Positions 17,745-26,542 of a stretch of 44,701 nucleotides of DNA are shown here, one piece after another. The notes below the pieces were generated by a model. That model saw only the letters and a list, made by a program, of their open reading frames with translations. It was not told the DNA's origin and ran no database searches. The position numbers were made by a program, and so were the translations under genes. The stretch is from the NCBI GenBank assembly GCA_015488685.1, contig WFNH01000103.1, positions 1 through 44,701 of the forward strand, read 5' to 3'. This DNA comes from Marinosulfonomonas sp. GTDB lineage: Bacteria; Pseudomonadota; Alphaproteobacteria; Rhodobacterales; Rhodobacteraceae. Each line of letters starts with the position of its first letter. Position 1 is the stretch's first letter.

Positions 17745-18500
17745 ATGGGTCAGGAATATCTGGGCAAGCTGCGGCTTGGAATTAACATCGATCATGTTGC
17801 CACCGTGCGCAACGCACGCGGCGGAAGCTACCCGGACCCCCTGCGCGCCGCCAAACTGGCCGAAGAAGCAGGCGCCGACGGTATCACTGCGCACCTGCGC
17901 GAAGACAGGCGGCATATTTCGGATGCCGACATCGACGGGTTGGTCGCGGGTCTGAAGGTGCCGCTGAATTTCGAGATGGCGGCGACACCGGAAATGCAGG
18001 CGATTGCTCTGCGCCACAAACCCCACGCCGTTTGCATCGTCCCCGAAAAACGCGAGGAACTGACGACCGAGGGCGGTCTGGAAGTCGCGCGCGAGGAAAA
18101 CCGGCTGGCACATTTCATCGCCCCCATCCGCGAGGCGGGCTGTCGCGTGTCGCTGTTTGTGGCCACCGACAAACGCCAGATCGACGCGGCATCGCGGATC
18201 GGCGCGAACATCGTTGAATTGCACGCCGGTCCTTATTGCGACGCCTTTGCCGAGGGGCATTTTGGTGTGGCCGAAACCGAGTTGGAAAAGCTGCGCGATA
18301 TGTCGGCTTATGCCCATTCGCAGGGCCTAGAAGTGCACGCGGGTCACGGTATCACTTACGACACTGTCAAACCGATTGCCGAATTCCCAGAGGTGGTAGA
18401 GTTGAACATCGGCCATTTCCTGATTGGCGAGGCGATCTTTTTGGGCCTGCAACCGGCGATTCAGAAAATGCGCGATCTGATGGACGAGGCGCGGGCCTAA
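17745..18500 (+). CDS. pdxJ: Pyridoxine 5'-phosphate synthase
   Basis: PdxJ condenses 3-amino-2-oxopropyl phosphate and deoxyxylulose phosphate to pyridoxine 5'-phosphate, the last ring-forming step of vitamin B6 synthesis. The 251-residue TIM barrel has [17 protein letters not shown] at the start, active-site H50 and R52 ([11 protein letters not shown]), E77 (LNFEMA) and H201 in HAGHG. It is directly followed by acpS, a known conserved pair. A Shine-Dalgarno-like AAAGGGG precedes the ATG. Confidence 0.97.
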   Translation: MGQEYLGKLRLGINIDHVATVRNARGGSYPDPLRAAKLAEEAGADGITAHLREDRRHISDADIDGLVAGLKVPLNFEMAATPEMQAIALRHKPHAVCIVPEKREELTTEGGLEVAREENRLAHFIAPIREAGCRVSLFVATDKRQIDAASRIGANIVELHAGPYCDAFAEGHFGVAETELEKLRDMSAYAHSQGLEVHAGHGITYDTVKPIAEFPEVVELNIGHFLIGEAIFLGLQPAIQKMRDLMDEARA

Positions 18501-18511
18501 GGGATGAACGC

Positions 18512-18913
18512 ATGATCCTTGGCATCGGCACAGACCTTGCGAATATCGAGCGCATCGAAAAAACGCTGGCGCGGTTTGGCGACCGGTTTCGCAACCGTGT
18601 GTTCACCGAAGTCGAGCAGCAAAAGGCCAACCGCCGCAAGGATGTGGCGGGCACCTATGCCAAACGCTGGGCCGCAAAAGAGGCCTGCTCCAAGGCGCTG
18701 GGCACCGGTTTGCGGATGGGCATTTCATGGCGGGACATGGCGGTCAGCAATCTGGAAACCGGCCAGCCGGTGATGGCGGTGACGGGCTGGGCCAGGGAAC
18801 GGCTTGAGGCAATGACGCCAGCGGGCCATCAGGCCGTCATCCATGTGACATTGACCGACGATCACCCCTGGGCACAGGCCTTTGTGATCATCGAAGCGCG
18901 CCCGAAAACTTGA
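18512..18913 (+). CDS. acpS: Holo-[acyl-carrier-protein] synthase
   Basis: AcpS moves phosphopantetheine from CoA to acyl carrier protein. The 133-residue protein starts [16 protein letters not shown] with magnesium ligand D8, and has E57 in [12 protein letters not shown], the second ligand. The start 11 bases after the pdxJ stop, with GGGATG upstream, fits the family N terminus exactly. A longer in-frame opening from 18236 runs inside pdxJ and is not supported. Confidence 0.96.
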   Translation: MILGIGTDLANIERIEKTLARFGDRFRNRVFTEVEQQKANRRKDVAGTYAKRWAAKEACSKALGTGLRMGISWRDMAVSNLETGQPVMAVTGWARERLEAMTPAGHQAVIHVTLTDDHPWAQAFVIIEARPKT

Positions 18914-18975
18914 CTCTGCCGCCGTCGCCATTCATGTAGCCTTAGACATCAATCCGAGCAGGAACACCCCACACA

Positions 18976-19758
18976 ATGGCAAGCAAAGCAGACAAACCCG
19001 ATGGTATTATGGAAACAGTAAAAACAGTCTTTTGGGCGCTGCTGATTGCAGGCGTTTTCCGCACCCTGTTCTTTCAACCCTTCTGGATTCCGTCAGGATC
19101 AATGAAAGATACCCTGTTGATCGGGGATTTCCTGTTTGTGAACAAAATGGCCTATGGCTATTCCCGATATTCCTGCCCGTTCTCGGCCTGCCCGTTTTCC
19201 GGCCGCATCATGGGGTCCGAACCCGAACGTGGCGATGTGGTGGTGTTTCGCCATCCTGTGAATGGTCAGGATTTCATCAAACGCCTGATTGGCCTGCCCG
19301 GTGATAAAATCCAGATGAAGGGCGGCGTGCTGCATATCAACGGCCAGGCGGTGAAAGTTGAACCGGCTGGTGTGTTTGCAGAAACCTACGAGCGCCAAGG
19401 CTCGCAGGGTAGTTTCCCGCGCTGTTCAAACAATCCGGGCATGGGGGGTGTTTGCGAAAAACCACGGGCAACCGAGACCCTGCCAAACGGCGTATCCCAC
19501 GACATTCTGGATATTGGCGTTCAAGCTCAAGATGACACCGGCGTTTATGTTGTGCCCGAAGGTCACTATTTCTTTATGGGTGACAACCGCGACAACTCCA
19601 CCGACAGCCGTTTCCCGCAGAATGTAGGCGGGGTCGGCTATGTGCCCTTTGAAAACATCATCGGGCGTGCCGACCGGATCATGTTCTCGTCCGCCGGCAA
19701 ATCGCTGTTCTATTTCTGGACATGGCGTTCGGATCGGTTTTTCAAGGCGGTGCAGTGA
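18976..19758 (+). CDS. lepB: Signal peptidase I
   Basis: LepB cuts signal peptides from exported proteins at the outer face of the inner membrane. The 260-residue protein has one N-terminal TM helix (about 15-33), then catalytic Ser42 in [13 protein letters not shown] and Lys102 in [12 protein letters not shown], and box [13 protein letters not shown] cysteine-bearing insert after box B ([13 protein letters not shown]) is typical of alphaproteobacterial forms. It is followed by rnc with overlapping stop and start. Confidence 0.97.
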   Translation: MASKADKPDGIMETVKTVFWALLIAGVFRTLFFQPFWIPSGSMKDTLLIGDFLFVNKMAYGYSRYSCPFSACPFSGRIMGSEPERGDVVVFRHPVNGQDFIKRLIGLPGDKIQMKGGVLHINGQAVKVEPAGVFAETYERQGSQGSFPRCSNNPGMGGVCEKPRATETLPNGVSHDILDIGVQAQDDTGVYVVPEGHYFFMGDNRDNSTDSRFPQNVGGVGYVPFENIIGRADRIMFSSAGKSLFYFWTWRSDRFFKAVQ

Positions 19759-20441
19759 AACTCTCGTCTGAACTAAAGGCCTTTGCGGGCCGGATTGGTT
19801 ACACGTTCAAGCGGCCCGAGCTATTGCATCGGGCCGTTACCCATTCGTCGATGTCCTCGCCCACCCGCGACGATAACCAGCGGCTGGAGTTTCTGGGCGA
19901 CCGTGTGCTGGGTCTGGTGATGGCCGAGGCGCTGTTTCTGGCTGACGCATCCGCCACCGAGGGTCAGTTGGCGCCACGTTTCAACGCGCTGGTGCGCAAG
20001 GAAACCTGCGCCGATGTGGCGCGGGAATTCGATTTGGGGGCGGTGTTGAAACTGGGCCGCTCGGAAATGCTGTCCGGTGGCCGCCGTAAAGAGGCGCTGC
20101 TGGCCGACGCCATGGAAGCGGTGATTGCGGCCGTCTATCGGGACGGCGGGTTTGACGCCGCCAAGGCATTGGTGTTGCGCTTGTGGGGCAAGCGGGTTAC
20201 GGCAGTGGACGCCGACGCGCGTGACGCCAAAACCGCGTTGCAGGAATGGGCGCAGGCCCGCAAGTTACCACCGCCGAAATATGTGGTTGTGGAACGCACA
20301 GGGCCGGACCACGCACCGGTCTTCACCATAAAGGCACAGCTGGAAAACGGTGAAAGCCAATCCGCTACGGCAAATTCGAAACGACAGGCCGAACAGGCAG
20401 CGGCCAAGATGTTATTGGCCCGATTGGAAGGTACAACATGA
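19755..20441 (+). CDS. rnc: Ribonuclease III
   Basis: RNase III cuts double-stranded RNA in rRNA and mRNA maturation. The signature [13 protein letters not shown] has E45 and D49, and [13 protein letters not shown] gives the second acidic pair. A double-stranded RNA-binding domain covers about 150-225. I chose GTG at 19755, which overlaps the lepB stop (GTGA) and has AAGGCGG upstream; ATG at 19722 would add 11 residues inside lepB. Length 228 residues. Confidence 0.96.
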   Translation: MKLSSELKAFAGRIGYTFKRPELLHRAVTHSSMSSPTRDDNQRLEFLGDRVLGLVMAEALFLADASATEGQLAPRFNALVRKETCADVAREFDLGAVLKLGRSEMLSGGRRKEALLADAMEAVIAAVYRDGGFDAAKALVLRLWGKRVTAVDADARDAKTALQEWAQARKLPPPKYVVVERTGPDHAPVFTIKAQLENGESQSATANSKRQAEQAAAKMLLARLEGTT

Positions 20442-21349
20442 CCGAAACACGCGCAGGCTTTGTTGCCCTGATAGGCGAGCCGAACGCCGGTAAATCGACA
20501 CTGCTGAACCGGATGGTAGGGGCCAAGGTGTCCATCGTGACGCATAAGGTGCAGACCACCCGCGCCCGTATTCGCGGTGTGGCGATCGAGGGTGACGCCC
20601 AGATTGTATTCGTCGACACCCCCGGCCTGTTCGCCCCGCGCCGCCGTTTGGACCGCGCCATGGTTGCTGCGGCCTGGAGCGGCGCTGCGGATGCCGACAT
20701 CGTGGTGCTGCTGGTCGAGGCACATCGCGGTGTGACCGCCGGGGTCAAGGTTATTCTGGAGGCGCTGAACGAGCGCGCCGGTGGCCGTCCCGTGGCGCTG
20801 GCGATCAACAAGATCGACAAGGTAAAGGCCGATAAGCTGTTGGCCCTGACCAAGGAGTTGAACGACCTCTATGACTTCACCGAAACCTTTATGATTTCCG
20901 CCGAAAAGGGCCACGGCGTGGATACGCTGCGCAAATGGCTGGCGGCGGAATTGCCCAAAGGGCCGTGGCTGTACCCCGAAGACCAGATTGCCGATTTGCC
21001 CCTGCGCATGATTGCCGCCGAAATCACCCGCGAAAAGCTGACATTGCGCCTGCATCAGGAATTGCCCTACCAACTGACGGTCGAAACCGAAAACTGGGAG
21101 GATCGCAAGGATGGCTCGGTCAAGATTGATCAGCTGATCTATGTGATGCGCGATGGGCACAAGGGGATTTTGCTGGGCCACAAGGGCGAAACCATCAAGG
21201 CCGTGGGCAAAGCCGCCCGCGAGGAACTTGAGGAATTTCTGGGCCGCAAGGTGCATCTGTTCCTGCAAGTCAAAGTGCGGCCCAACTGGCTGAACGAGGC
21301 CGAGAGGTATTCGGAAATGGGGCTGAATTTCAAGGACGGTAACGCATGA
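20438..21349 (+). CDS. era: GTPase Era
   Basis: Era binds 16S rRNA and helps mature the 30S subunit. The 303-residue protein has G1 GEPNAGKS (13-20), G3 DTPG, G4 NKID and a C-terminal KH domain with the loop GHKG in [14 protein letters not shown]. The start overlaps rnc by four bases. The lepB-rnc-era order is widely conserved and links RNA processing with ribosome assembly. Confidence 0.97.
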   Translation: MTETRAGFVALIGEPNAGKSTLLNRMVGAKVSIVTHKVQTTRARIRGVAIEGDAQIVFVDTPGLFAPRRRLDRAMVAAAWSGAADADIVVLLVEAHRGVTAGVKVILEALNERAGGRPVALAINKIDKVKADKLLALTKELNDLYDFTETFMISAEKGHGVDTLRKWLAAELPKGPWLYPEDQIADLPLRMIAAEITREKLTLRLHQELPYQLTVETENWEDRKDGSVKIDQLIYVMRDGHKGILLGHKGETIKAVGKAAREELEEFLGRKVHLFLQVKVRPNWLNEAERYSEMGLNFKDGNA

Positions 21350-21675
21350 CGCGGCTGACCACGGAATTTTGGGTTCATGCCTATTTGCAACGGTTGAATC
21401 TGGCCAATATTCCCGCGTTTGTCACTCAAAAAGGCGATCTGACGGCGGGTGCTGTGATGGTCAAGCTGAACACACTGGACGGCAATGCGCAGGCGTTTGA
21501 ACGCTCGTTCGATCTGGAAAAAGGGCAACGCGCATGGGTCGGCATGGCGACTGGGTGCGAGGCCGAAGTGGATATGTCGATCCAGCGGCAGAAATCCTTT
21601 GACCCCGATCTATGGGTGATCGAGGTCGAGGACAAACAGGGCCGTCACCTGCTGGACGAACCGGGGCTGGCGTAA
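21346..21675 (+). CDS. DUF1491 family protein
   Basis: The 109-residue soluble protein matches the DUF1491 pattern: LTTEFWVHAYLQRLNLANIPAFV at the start, a central GDLTAGAVMVKLN strand pair and the acidic end FDPDLWVIEVED. No catalytic residues are evident. It is a small alphaproteobacterial family of unknown function that regularly sits between era and recO; here it overlaps era by four bases and ends 12 bases before recO. Confidence 0.85.
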   Translation: MTRLTTEFWVHAYLQRLNLANIPAFVTQKGDLTAGAVMVKLNTLDGNAQAFERSFDLEKGQRAWVGMATGCEAEVDMSIQRQKSFDPDLWVIEVEDKQGRHLLDEPGLA

Positions 21676-21687
21676 TACGCTTGGCTT

Positions 21688-22413
21688 ATGGAATGGCGTG
21701 ACCAAGGGGTTTTGCTGGCGGTGCGCAAGCACGGCGAAAACTCGGCTATCATCGAAGTATTCACTGCCCAACACGGGCGGCACGCGGGCGTTGTGCGCGG
21801 GGCATCCTCGCGCAGGATGACACCCGTGCTGCAACCCGGTGCGCAACTGGACGTCACATGGCGCGCGCGGCTTGCCGACCATCTGGGCAGCTATACCGTA
21901 GAACCCCTGCGCAGCCGCGCGGCGGCGGTGATGGGCGATCGGCTGACGCTTTCGGCGCTGAATTCGATCTGCGCCCTGCTGGCCTTTGCCCTGCCCGAAC
22001 GTGAAGCCCATGACGCGCTTTATCAGCGTTCAATCACCCTGTTTGATCTGCTGGGCAATACCGAAGGCTGGCCGCTGGCTTACCTGCGCTGGGAACTGGC
22101 CCTGCTCGAGGATCTGGGCTTTGGCCTTGATCTCCGCCGATGTGCGGTGAACGGCAGCCGCGATAATCTGGCCTATGTTTCCCCCAAATCCGGCCGCGCG
22201 GTCAGTGCCGAAGGGGCCGGCGAATGGGCCGACCGCCTGTTGCCCTTGCCGCTATGCTTGCTGGGGCAAGGACCAGCCCCCGACAGCGAAATCATCGACG
22301 GGCTGCGCTTGACAGGCCATTTCCTGACCCACTGGCTGGCCCATTCACTGGGCAACAAGCCCCTACCCGCCGCGCGGCAACGGTTTGTGGACGCCTATGT
22401 GCGGCATAGTTAG
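21688..22413 (+). CDS. recO: DNA repair protein RecO
   Basis: RecO works with RecR to load RecA on SSB-coated DNA. The 241-residue protein has the N-terminal OB fold ([24 protein letters not shown]), the [12 protein letters not shown] segment and the helical C-terminal half with [18 protein letters not shown]. The four zinc cysteines seen in some RecO proteins are not present, as is common in alphaproteobacteria. It ends the plus-strand run and converges with a lipoprotein gene across a structured gap. Confidence 0.94.
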   Translation: MEWRDQGVLLAVRKHGENSAIIEVFTAQHGRHAGVVRGASSRRMTPVLQPGAQLDVTWRARLADHLGSYTVEPLRSRAAAVMGDRLTLSALNSICALLAFALPEREAHDALYQRSITLFDLLGNTEGWPLAYLRWELALLEDLGFGLDLRRCAVNGSRDNLAYVSPKSGRAVSAEGAGEWADRLLPLPLCLLGQGPAPDSEIIDGLRLTGHFLTHWLAHSLGNKPLPAARQRFVDAYVRHS

Positions 22414-22506
22414 GGTTCCATGTTTCTTTTTCGCCCAAATATCCCCGCCGGAGGCACCCGAGCGCCTGTAGGGTGCGAGACATAAAGCGCCGCGTTAGCG
22501 GCTCCA
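22414..22506 (-). repeat. Structured intergenic element with Rhodobacterales-type motif
   Basis: Read on the minus strand, directly after the lipoprotein stop, this gap has a hairpin GCCGC-TAAC-GCGGC (22489-22502), a second hairpin GCACCC / GGGTGC (arms 22454-22459 and 22471-22476), then CTCCGGCGGGGATATTT and a purine-rich tail. The last motif resembles one I associate with many gene 3' ends in Rhodobacteraceae. It probably marks a transcript end between convergent genes. Confidence 0.55.
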
Positions 22507-22896
22507 TTAAGGTGCGGCCCTAAACTCCATCTCGCGGCCTTTTTCATTAGATAAAACCAGTACATTTCCCAGTGTATCAACCAGTGTCATTTCCCCCAAC
22601 GCCTGAAAAAACTTCTGTTCCTCCGCAATATCGGGACACATCATTTTTGTTGCTGTAATCGGTCCGGTTTCAAACCACGGGCGTGGTGCGGATTGGGTGG
22701 TGGAATAACTGTTACAGGGCGCCTGACCGGTGATCTTACCTTTGGACGAAAAGACGATGGTCGCGCGGGCAGAAAAGGGCTTGCCATCCAGTTTTACCAA
22801 AACCCACTCGGCCCGCTGGTCCACATAACCGGATATGGTTTCATCATATTTGCACCCCGTCAGGGTGAACATCAGCAGGGCAATCAGGATACGCAT
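22507..22896 (-). CDS. META domain (HslJ-like) lipoprotein
   Basis: The 129-residue protein has a lipoprotein signal with lipobox LTGC (cleavage before Cys15) and then a META domain: WVLVKLDGKPF, VFSSKGKITGQAPCNSYS, ITATKMMCPDIAEEQKFFQAL and the final VLVLSNEKGREMEF strand. META domain proteins of the HslJ type are periplasmic or outer-membrane and linked with stress, but their molecular role is not known. The start at 22896 gives a proper signal peptide; the open frame to 23043 overlaps the divergent hydrolase and is not used. Confidence 0.85.
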   Translation of the reverse strand: MRILIALLMFTLTGCKYDETISGYVDQRAEWVLVKLDGKPFSARATIVFSSKGKITGQAPCNSYSTTQSAPRPWFETGPITATKMMCPDIAEEQKFFQALGEMTLVDTLGNVLVLSNEKGREMEFRAAP

Positions 22897-22977
22897 CACA
22901 AATCTTTCTAGGGTTACGGATATCCGGCGATGATATACACTGGGCAACAGATGTAAAATCACAAGAAAGCCAACGCC

Positions 22978-23676
22978 ATGCCCGTCACCCTTTTGTTGCT
23001 GATCCCCGGTCTGGCCTGCACGGACGCCCTGTTTGCCGCGCAAATCCCTGCTCTCTCACAGGACCGCCCAGTGATCATAGGCGACCACATGCAGCACAAC
23101 AGCATGGCCGATATCGCAGCGCATATTCTGGCAGGGGCACCGGACCGGTTTGCCCTGGCCGGTCTGTCGATGGGCGGCTACCTGTGTTTTGAAATCATGC
23201 GTCAGGCCCCCGAACGGGTGGAACGGCTGGCGCTGCTTGATACCACAGCCCGTGCCGATACGCCGGAAAAGACTGCGCTGCGGCAAGAGGCGCTGGAACT
23301 GGCAGCGGCGGGGAAATTCATGACTGTATGTCATTCCACGCTGGATCTGAGCATCGCCAAATCGCGCCATGACGATGCCGTGCTGAAACAGGCGATCATT
23401 GATATGGCGGTGGATACGGGGCCGGATGTCTGGGCGCAACAAACCCGTGCTATTATGGGGCGGGCGAATTCGGTGCCGATGCTAGGGAATATCACCTGTC
23501 CGACACTGGTTGTGGTCGGGGACGAAGATCAGCTAACCCCGCCCGAACTGGCCCGCGAAATGGCCGCAGGGATACCCGATGCGCGGCTGGAGGTAATCCA
23601 TGATTGCGGCCATATGTCGACCATGGAAAAGCCCGATCAACTGACCGGACTTTTGCAGGAGTGGCTTGCGCTCTAA
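22978..23676 (+). CDS. Alpha/beta hydrolase
   Basis: The 232-residue protein is an alpha/beta hydrolase with nucleophile Ser64 in AGLSMGGYLC, a catalytic Asp in GDEDQLTPP and His in CGHMSTMEKP. The LIPGLACTD segment supplies the oxyanion loop. There is no signal peptide, so it is cytoplasmic. The family includes esterases, thioesterases and lactonases; the substrate is not evident. Its stop codon overlaps that of the convergent cytochrome gene. Confidence 0.9.
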   Translation: MPVTLLLLIPGLACTDALFAAQIPALSQDRPVIIGDHMQHNSMADIAAHILAGAPDRFALAGLSMGGYLCFEIMRQAPERVERLALLDTTARADTPEKTALRQEALELAAAGKFMTVCHSTLDLSIAKSRHDDAVLKQAIIDMAVDTGPDVWAQQTRAIMGRANSVPMLGNITCPTLVVVGDEDQLTPPELAREMAAGIPDARLEVIHDCGHMSTMEKPDQLTGLLQEWLAL

Positions 23677-24161
23677 TTGTCGCCCATCGCTTCGGGCGAG
23701 CCTTCGACGACGAATTTATTGCCCGCATGGCACGCCGTGCAATTCAGCATCAGATCACCCAAGGCCTTTTGCACCGCAACCGGATCGCCGCCTTTTGCCG
23801 TTTTGCCCAGTTCGGTGAACAGATCGTGGGTGGCAAAGCCAAGGCTTTTGAATTCGATCGGCAGCTTGCCCATAAGCGAGGCCGACATATCCGGTTTCTG
23901 CGCGCCCGTTTCGGTGGCCAGTTCGGCAACTGTTTTCAGATCACCCTCGGCGGTTGCCTCGACAATCCCTTGGACAGCTTCCAGAAAACCGCGCATTTCC
24001 CCAAGGATCATAATGCGCTCGTCCGAGGTGACCAGAATGGCGGTACGGTCGTCTTTGCTGGGGATGGTATTGCCGGCAAGGATGAATTTATTGGTCAGAA
24101 AGCCAAGTGCGACCAGCAGGATCAGAATGATTAGCCACAGGAATTTCGGGGATTTCAGCAT
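23673..24161 (-). CDS. Membrane-anchored cytochrome c'/c556-like protein
   Basis: The 162-residue protein has an N-terminal hydrophobic anchor (about 8-27) and a periplasmic helical domain ending with one heme-binding motif CTACH at 141-145. A single CxxCH near the C terminus after a long helical region fits the cytochrome c'/c556 class. A methionine in the first helix (IMILGEMRGFL) could be the distal ligand. The role is unclear; such proteins carry electrons or bind small gases. It converges with the hydrolase and lies 75 bases after the acyl-CoA dehydrogenase gene on the same strand. Confidence 0.78.
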   Translation of the reverse strand: MLKSPKFLWLIILILLVALGFLTNKFILAGNTIPSKDDRTAILVTSDERIMILGEMRGFLEAVQGIVEATAEGDLKTVAELATETGAQKPDMSASLMGKLPIEFKSLGFATHDLFTELGKTAKGGDPVAVQKALGDLMLNCTACHAGNKFVVEGSPEAMGDN

Positions 24162-24236
24162 GGGTAGGATACCTTTTCAATGCGCGTATCCCGTTAGGTA
24201 GCGGTATCGGCCTGCAGGGTCAACGGCCTGCCCCGT

Positions 24237-25868
24237 TTATCCCAACAGCCGCCGTGCAATCACTTGTGCCTGAATTTCCGCCGCGCCTTCGAATATGTTC
24301 AGGATGCGGGCATCGCACAGGATGCGGCTGATCTGGTATTCCAGCGCAAATCCGTTGCCGCCGTGGATTTGCAGCGCGTTATCCGCCGCTGCCCAAGCCA
24401 CCCGCGCGCCCAGCAGTTTGGCCATGCCGGCCTCAAGATCACACCGCTGGTCGTGGTCCTTTTCCCATGCCGCGAAATAGGCCATCTGGCGGGCGATCAT
24501 GATTTCCACCGCCATCATCGCCAGCTTGCCCGCGACGCGCGGGAAATGGATCAGGGATTTGCCGAATTGCTTGCGGTCGTTGGCGTATTGCATCCCGACC
24601 TCCAGCGCGTTTTGTGCAACGCCAATCGCGCGGGCGGCGGTCTGGATACGGGCGGATTCAAAGGTCTGCATCAACTGCTTGAAGCCCTGCCCCTCGACCC
24701 CGCCCAGCAGGTTTTCACCCTTTACCCTGAAGCCGTCAAACCCCAGTTCGTATTCCTTCATGCCGCGATAGCCCAGAACCTCGATCTCGCCGCCGGTCAT
24801 GCCTTCGGTGGGGAAGGGATCTTCATCGGTGCCCGGGGTCTTTTCAGCCAGAAACATCGACAGGCCCTTATAGTCGGTGGTGTCGGGATCGGTGCGGGCC
24901 AGCAATGTCATCACATGGGTGCGGGCGGCGTGGGTGATCCATGTTTTGTTGCCGGTGATGGTGTAATCATCGCCATCCTTGATGGCGCGGGTGCGAAGCG
25001 ACCCCAGATCGGACCCTGTATTGGGTTCGGTAAACACGGCAGTGGGCAGGATTTCCCCGCTGGCGATTTTCGGCAGCCAATGTTGTTTCTGATCTTCGGT
25101 GCCGCCGCAGATAATCAGTTCCGCCGCGATTTCCGAACGCGTGCCCAGCGACCCGACCCCGATATAGCCGCGCGACAGTTCTTCGGACACCACACACATC
25201 GATGCCTTTGACAGGCCGAACCCGCCGTATTCCTCGGGGATGGTCAGGCCGAACACGCCAAGGTCCGCCATTTCGGTGATGATCTCCATCGGGATCAATT
25301 CATCCTTTAGATGCCATTCATGGGCGTTGGGCACCACGCGGTCATCGGCAAAACGGCGGAATTGTTCGCGGATCATTTCCAATTCGTCATCCAGCCCCGT
25401 CGCGCCGAATGTCGCGTGGCCAGCGTTTTCCTGCATCAAGGCGATCAGCTTCATCCGCGCTTCGGATGTGTTTCCCTCGGTCATCAAGGTGGCAATCTCG
25501 GGCGTGTCCGGCATGGTCAGTCCGAAATCCTGAAGGCGGGCGATTTCGCCCTGCGACATCGGGATGCCACCTGCAATCTGCGACAGGTATTCGCCATAGG
25601 CAATTTGCAGGATCAGTTGTTCCATTTCACCCAGCTTGCCGTCGCTGTTCAGCCGGTCGGCCCACGCGGCCATCTGGTGTAGCGCCTGCGAATAGGTCGC
25701 CAGCCACGACAGCGCATGTGCGGCATCCTGATGCTGTTCCAGCAACGCGCCCGAAACCCGCCCGTTCGCAACCACCTTTTCCCGCAGGTTCGCGGTGGCA
25801 TCATCCAGCAGGGTTTGCATGGCTGTCAGAGTGGATTTGGCAAGGGTCAGGATGTCGGAAATGGGCAT
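24237..25868 (-). CDS. Acyl-CoA dehydrogenase family protein
   Basis: The 543-residue flavoprotein has an N-terminal helical extension of about 150 residues, then the acyl-CoA dehydrogenase fold: FADDRVVPNAHEWHLKDELIP, the FAD/substrate loop TAVFTEPNTGSDLGS, KTWITHAARTH, and a C-terminal end with QIHGGNGFALEYQISRI. The base position is E527 in LNIFEGAAEIQ, so the enzyme should be active. Extended forms of this type are known in alphaproteobacteria. It probably reduces EtfAB (35.7-37.4 kb). The acyl chain preference is not readable. No partner enzyme is adjacent. Confidence 0.92.
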   Translation of the reverse strand: MPISDILTLAKSTLTAMQTLLDDATANLREKVVANGRVSGALLEQHQDAAHALSWLATYSQALHQMAAWADRLNSDGKLGEMEQLILQIAYGEYLSQIAGGIPMSQGEIARLQDFGLTMPDTPEIATLMTEGNTSEARMKLIALMQENAGHATFGATGLDDELEMIREQFRRFADDRVVPNAHEWHLKDELIPMEIITEMADLGVFGLTIPEEYGGFGLSKASMCVVSEELSRGYIGVGSLGTRSEIAAELIICGGTEDQKQHWLPKIASGEILPTAVFTEPNTGSDLGSLRTRAIKDGDDYTITGNKTWITHAARTHVMTLLARTDPDTTDYKGLSMFLAEKTPGTDEDPFPTEGMTGGEIEVLGYRGMKEYELGFDGFRVKGENLLGGVEGQGFKQLMQTFESARIQTAARAIGVAQNALEVGMQYANDRKQFGKSLIHFPRVAGKLAMMAVEIMIARQMAYFAAWEKDHDQRCDLEAGMAKLLGARVAWAAADNALQIHGGNGFALEYQISRILCDARILNIFEGAAEIQAQVIARRLLG

Positions 25869-25978
25869 GGTTTACGTCCTTTGATCTGTCAGGATCGGCA
25901 TAGGCGGAAAGAGATGGAGGCGCAACAAAAATACGTTACAAGTGCCGATTTTGAATAAATATGACGCAAGGAAATTTC

Positions 25979-26542
25979 CTAACTGGTGTAGGCATCCAGA
26001 TTGCACAGTTCTTTCAGATAGGTTGGCGCGTCTTTGGGGGCGATCACGTTAAAGGGAATCCGGTAAATCAGGGTGTCCCCCTGATAGGCCGCCAACGTCC
26101 ATGTGCCGGTGACCAGCTCCGAGGGCATGTCAAAGGAATAAAGCTGTGCGGACAGGCGGCTTGCCTCGATATACCCTTGCCAGCTTTGTTCGGTTGTGCC
26201 GGTGCCGATCAGGGGCGGATGGGTGACGCGGAAGGTTACGTCATCCAGTGGCATAGCACCTGAAGCGCGGGATTTAACGCCAAAGGACAGGCCGGGAATA
26301 GCAGGCACAAGGGTGCCATGGGCGCTGAAGACAACATCGCCCGCGATGATATTGATTTCTCCTATGTCGGTATCCGGGGCCTTGGCGGCGCCAACCACAT
26401 TTGTATCGCACACCAGACCATATTCGAAACCGTCAATCAGATCGGGGTTGGTAAAGGATTTATCCTGCGCCGCAGCAAAGTTTCCGGCGAAAGCAAGGGC
26501 CAAGACCAACCACAATACTGCTTTCGCCGGAGCTTTTATCAT
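25979..26542 (-). CDS. Secreted DUF3859-like protein
   Basis: The 187-residue protein has a clear signal peptide (residues 1 to about 25, ending AAAQ) and a mainly beta mature part: EYGLVCD near the start, a central segment [14 protein letters not shown], then FRVTHPP and the paired strands [12 protein letters not shown] and [10 protein letters not shown]. This arrangement matches my memory of DUF3859, a family of unknown function. Two cysteines in the mature part (in GLVCDTN and ELCNLD) could form a disulfide. It overlaps the pckA stop by four bases and may be translated with it, an odd pairing. Confidence 0.7.
   Translation of the reverse strand: MIKAPAKAVLWLVLALAFAGNFAAAQDKSFTNPDLIDGFEYGLVCDTNVVGAAKAPDTDIGEINIIAGDVVFSAHGTLVPAIPGLSFGVKSRASGAMPLDDVTFRVTHPPLIGTGTTEQSWQGYIEASRLSAQLYSFDMPSELVTGTWTLAAYQGDTLIYRIPFNVIAPKDAPTYLKELCNLDAYTS

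Noticed and set aside
20135-21268. 377-codon minus-strand frame opposite rnc and era
   Set aside because: It lies fully under Era and RNase III, which have complete motifs; no family feature is seen in the antisense product.
24208-24231. Direct repeat CGGCCTGC spaced 16 bases
   Set aside because: Eight-base GC-rich repeat near a gene end; expected by chance at this composition and no functional context.
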